Assembly: GCA_036013055.1 (NCBI GenBank)
Contig: DASCQM010000002.1
Location: forward strand, 1 to 64,000
DNA length: 64,000 nucleotides
Direction of reading: 5' to 3'
Source: SHYR01 sp036013055
GTDB taxonomy: Bacteria > Chloroflexota > Dehalococcoidia > UBA2979
The notes beneath the pieces were generated by a model. That model saw nothing but the letters and a program-made list of their open reading frames with translations, did no database searches and was not told the DNA's origin. Shown piece by piece: positions 60,992-64,000 of this stretch (its first letter is position 1; every line of letters starts with the position of its first letter). A program made the position numbers and the translations under genes.

Positions 60992-63532
60992 GTGGACTCG
61001 CTAGACGGAATGAACGCAGCCTTGCTACGTAATCCCCACATCCCGGACTCGTTCAGAGGTCGCAGTTCGCGCGGTCTCTGGCTCTGGCTGCTTCCCGGAA
61101 TCGCCACACTGGCCGTCGCCTCTTACCTGCTGGTCGCGCTGGGACAGATCGATGACTACACGGTCGCCGCGAACGAAGTCGGGGAGATTCGAGCCTATGC
61201 GGCCAGGATCGAGAATTCGGTCCTGCGAGAACCCGAAGAGTCAGTACCGCTCGCCGTCCTGATCGACGAAGCGCGCGAACACACGAAGAACGCGATTGAG
61301 GATACCCAGGCCCGCGTAGAGCTGACCTTCCCGGCTCCCTCGGGGGAGCGAGTGATGGCCAACTTCAACGCCCTCGCTGGCTACGCGGTGCGCCCGGCGA
61401 CCCAGGCCGACGGAGGGGAGCGTCTCTCCGCAGCCGTCATGAGGCTCACGACCGACGCGAACGCGCTGCTCGATCGACTCTCGGAAGAGAGTGCTGCCGC
61501 GAACGCACGCATGCGCAGCGTGCTGATGGCTGGGGCCGTCGCCGTGCTGATCATCACCGCCGCCGCGGCGTGGGGTATCGCCCGACTGAACGCCGAGATG
61601 GAGCATGCTCGCCGGGTCGAACGCGACAGCGCAGAACTCTTGCATCAATCACAGGAGGTCGGCGGCATCGGCAACTGGTCAGTCGATCTGGCAACCGGAG
61701 AACGCACATGGTCCGACGAGATGTTCCGGCTCATGGGCTACGAGCCAGGCGAGATCGAACCCTCGTTCGAGGCGTTTCTCGCGCGCGTCGCCCCGGACGA
61801 CCGCGCGAAGCAAGACGATATCGTGCTCGCTGCGACCATCGATGTTCCGGCGAGCGCGAACCACGATCTCACGCTGCCAGACGGCAGCGAGCGGGTGATC
61901 CATGACGAGGCCCGGGTCGTTCGCGATGCCGCAGGCACGCCCACACACGCGGTCGGATTCGTCCAGGACGTGACAGAGGAGCACCTCGCGGCTCGCGGTC
62001 TGCGTGACAGCGAGGAACGCTATCGGGTGCTCGTCGATCGTTCCCAGAACGGCCTGCTACTCGCCGATGAGGACGGCATGATCACCCTCGGCAACGACGC
62101 GACCTGCGACATGTTCGGCTACACCCGCGAGCAGTTGGTCGGGCAGCCGATGAGCATCCTCTACCCGCCGGAGCAGCGCGAGCTCCGGGAAACGACGCGG
62201 GATCGAATGTTCCGAGACGGGGAATCGCTCTCCGGCATACCAACCGTCCGCGTCAACAGTGATGGTGCCGAGATCGATGTCGCCGTCTCCCTCACCGTGC
62301 TGCGGCGCGATGGAGAGCCGTGGGCGACCTTCTCCGAATACCAGGACCTGCGCGGCGAAAAACGGCTACGCGAACAACTGACCCGCTCTCAGAAGCTGGA
62401 GGCCATCGGTACGCTCGTCGCCGGCGTCGCCCACGACTTCAACAATCTGCTGACCGTGATCGGCGGCAGCGTTGAGCAGGCGAATCAACGACACGGCGAC
62501 TCACCCTGGCTCGATCGCGCATCCGTCGCCACTGCCCGTGCGGGAGACCTCGTCCAACAACTGATGCGATTTTCGACGCGCACCGACGATGGTCGCGCCA
62601 TGATCGATGTCCGAGCGCTCGCGGAAGAGACCGCCAGTCTCGTCCGCGAGACTAGTGATCGACGGGTCACGATCGACGTCGAACGATCCGATGCCGCGGC
62701 CTTGATCTGGGCCGATCGCGCACAACTGCACCAGCTGCTGATGAACCTGCTGCTTAATGCCAACGACGCCGTCAGCGATCAACTGCGCGACGCCAGCGCC
62801 GACGCCGGGTACGAGCCGAATCTGACGCTCACCGTCACGCCGGTCAGCGAGCACCCATCCGAGTTTGAGCGAGCAGTCACCAGCGAAGGCGACGAGTGGG
62901 TGGAAATTCGCGTTGCCGACAATGGCACGGGCATGACATCCGACGTGCGCGAGCGGATTTTCGACCCCTTCTTCACGACCAAGGAGACGGACAAGGGGAC
63001 CGGCCTTGGCCTCTCCACGGTCTACGGCGTCGTCAGCGATCACGGCGGCTCGATCAGCGTCAATTCCGCTCCCGGGCAGGGCTCTACATTCATCGTCAGG
63101 CTGCCCGTCCGGGTAGCCGACACACCGGGACAGGACGTCGGGGAACGGCAGGGAAGCACCGACGAGACCACTGACACGGTCGGCCGCGTACTCGTGGTCG
63201 ACGACGAGGTGATCATCGGAGAGATCCTCAACAGCGTGCTCGCCGACGCCGGATACGATGTGGTCGCCGCCGTTGGTGGTCGCCGGGCGCTGACGATCGC
63301 CGGAAGCGAGTCATTCGACCTCGTGCTGCTCGACATCAACATGCCCGGCATCGACGGCTGGCAGGTGCTCGACGAACTACTGCTGAGCCACCCGGGCCTC
63401 CCCGTGATCATGGTCAGTGGCTACGCCCAGCATGCCGAGGCCACACAGCGCGGCGCGCGCGGACTGATCCAGAAGCCGTTCGACAGCTCCGCGCTACTTG
63501 AGGCCGTGAACGAGCACATTCGCGCCCGCTAG
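60992..63532 (+). CDS. Hybrid sensor histidine kinase with two PAS domains and a receiver
   Basis: An 846-residue membrane sensor. TM helices at about 29-50 and 176-197 enclose an extracytoplasmic helical sensor region. Then two PAS domains (about 222-330, 340-455), a HisKA domain with H481 (GVAHDFNNLL), and an HATPase with VADNGTGM, FFTTKETDKGTGLGLS. A C-terminal receiver follows from about 731 with D781 (LLDINMPG) and Lys in IQKPFD. It signals by internal phosphorelay and probably hands phosphate to another regulator. No stand-alone response regulator is adjacent. Start is a GTG at 60992 (GGGG just before); the ATG 18 bases later is possible. Confidence 0.9.
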   Translation: MDSLDGMNAALLRNPHIPDSFRGRSSRGLWLWLLPGIATLAVASYLLVALGQIDDYTVAANEVGEIRAYAARIENSVLREPEESVPLAVLIDEAREHTKNAIEDTQARVELTFPAPSGERVMANFNALAGYAVRPATQADGGERLSAAVMRLTTDANALLDRLSEESAAANARMRSVLMAGAVAVLIITAAAAWGIARLNAEMEHARRVERDSAELLHQSQEVGGIGNWSVDLATGERTWSDEMFRLMGYEPGEIEPSFEAFLARVAPDDRAKQDDIVLAATIDVPASANHDLTLPDGSERVIHDEARVVRDAAGTPTHAVGFVQDVTEEHLAARGLRDSEERYRVLVDRSQNGLLLADEDGMITLGNDATCDMFGYTREQLVGQPMSILYPPEQRELRETTRDRMFRDGESLSGIPTVRVNSDGAEIDVAVSLTVLRRDGEPWATFSEYQDLRGEKRLREQLTRSQKLEAIGTLVAGVAHDFNNLLTVIGGSVEQANQRHGDSPWLDRASVATARAGDLVQQLMRFSTRTDDGRAMIDVRALAEETASLVRETSDRRVTIDVERSDAAALIWADRAQLHQLLMNLLLNANDAVSDQLRDASADAGYEPNLTLTVTPVSEHPSEFERAVTSEGDEWVEIRVADNGTGMTSDVRERIFDPFFTTKETDKGTGLGLSTVYGVVSDHGGSISVNSAPGQGSTFIVRLPVRVADTPGQDVGERQGSTDETTDTVGRVLVVDDEVIIGEILNSVLADAGYDVVAAVGGRRALTIAGSESFDLVLLDINMPGIDGWQVLDELLLSHPGLPVIMVSGYAQHAEATQRGARGLIQKPFDSSALLEAVNEHIRAR

Positions 63533-63677
63533 CTGGTCGCCGGGCCGACGACGCAGATTCGCCACGCGACGTTCGCTGCGACGCCGTCCGAAAAGTCACT
63601 TTCCCGTCGGGACGTTCGTCACTGTGCGGCTCTTCACTATCGGAAGAGCATCCGTCTTTCTCGGCCTGGAGGGCATC

Positions 63678-64000
63678 ATGGCGCGACAACACAAATTCAT
63701 GCTTGAAGAGTCTCAGCTCCCGAGGCAGTGGTACAACATCGCCGCCGACCTCCAGAACCCACCCTCGCCACCGTTGCACCCCGGAACCGGGGAGCCGATC
63801 GGGCCCGCCGACCTGGCACCGCTCTTCCCCATGTCGATCATTCAGCAAGAGGTCTCAGCCGAGCGCTGGATCGACATCCCGGATCCCGTGCTCGATGTCT
63901 ACGGCACCTACCGCTCCACACCACTCTTCCGCGCCCACCGGCTGGAAGAGGCGCTCGGCACGCCCGCGCACATCTACTACAAGTACGAGGGCGCCAGCCC
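63678..64000 (+). CDS. trpB2: TrpB2-type tryptophan synthase beta chain, N-terminal part
   Basis: The first 107 residues of a PLP enzyme, cut by the window end. PRQWYNIAADL, the LHPGTGEPIGP segment, LFPMSIIQQEVS, YRSTPLFRAHRLE and IYYKYEGASP match the TrpB2 branch of tryptophan synthase beta chains, common in archaea, thermophiles and Chloroflexi. It condenses indole with serine to tryptophan. The PLP Lys comes later, outside the window. The ATG at 63678 has GGAGGG upstream. Confidence 0.92.
   Translation, partial: MARQHKFMLEESQLPRQWYNIAADLQNPPSPPLHPGTGEPIGPADLAPLFPMSIIQQEVSAERWIDIPDPVLDVYGTYRSTPLFRAHRLEEALGTPAHIYYKYEGAS

Noticed and set aside
1..64000. CRISPR arrays, rRNA and tRNA genes
   Set aside because: I looked for regular repeat-spacer patterns and for the T-loop GTTCRANNC in intergenic stretches; the only near matches lie inside coding sequence (for example at 60001).

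Overview
The window is high-GC bacterial DNA, densely coded on both strands. The best guess is a member of the Chloroflexota, probably Dehalococcoidia or SAR202-like. I infer this from gene content: a large expansion of CaiB/BaiF CoA-transferases, luciferase-like monooxygenase, archaeal-type class I aldolase beside FBPase, TrpB2-type tryptophan synthase, MrfAB repair pair, and a Gram-positive-type CGAAC-N4-GTTCG LexA box. There is no rRNA, tRNA or other taxonomic marker, so the assignment is tentative.

Layout. 1-2.6 kb: left edge of a decayed integrated element, with a tyrosine recombinase and an unknown gene, each broken by one in-frame stop codon. 2.6-9.5 kb: alpha/beta hydrolase, a small ORF with its own terminator, aldo/keto reductase, a YeeE/YedE transporter pair, a SIMPL lipoprotein, an acyl-CoA dehydrogenase and a TetR regulator. 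9.5-12 kb: an operator-rich divergent region and a frameshifted MMPL exporter. 12-25 kb: SPFH protein, OsmC, DinB, LLM oxidoreductase, MFS, RNase D, SDR, a frameshifted lipoprotein, beta-lactamase-fold esterase, gluconeogenic aldolase plus FBPase, DUF1801 and a membrane adenylate cyclase. 25-39.6 kb and 49.7-53.6 kb: acyl-CoA islands holding nine CaiB/BaiF genes (eleven catalytic domains) with crotonases, an SDR and an MBL hydrolase. 39.6-43.3 kb: tandem alpha/beta-hydrolase-cyclase fusions, one frameshifted at a G8 tract and a third reduced to two stubs around an aminoglycoside-phosphotransferase-like gene. 43.3-49.7 kb: hydrolase, FAD oxidoreductase, cupin, XRE/membrane pair, ferredoxin, MFS and M28 peptidase. 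53.7-64 kb: frameshifted membrane cupredoxin, lipoproteins, the mrfBA repair operon under an apparent SOS promoter, a hybrid histidine kinase and the start of trpB2.

How the genes work together. The CoA-transferases, crotonases, acyl-CoA dehydrogenase, SDRs and MBL hydrolase look like a toolbox for activating and degrading many carboxylic acids as CoA thioesters. The most striking pattern is that CaiB genes come as tightly overlapping pairs (three operonic pairs and one fusion) in which one partner keeps the catalytic Asp and the other has lost it (Q, M, G or L). That suggests heteromeric CoA-transferases comparable to BbsEF.

Two regulatory patterns also emerge. A recurrent extended -10 element, G[CG]TANNNTGC, precedes many genes. 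A CAGACT-N5-CAGACT direct repeat with 11-bp phasing precedes both the SIMPL lipoprotein and the hybrid kinase. Six genes carry single disruptions (two stops, four frameshifts, two of these at homopolymers). Reads are needed to tell decay or phase variation from assembly error.
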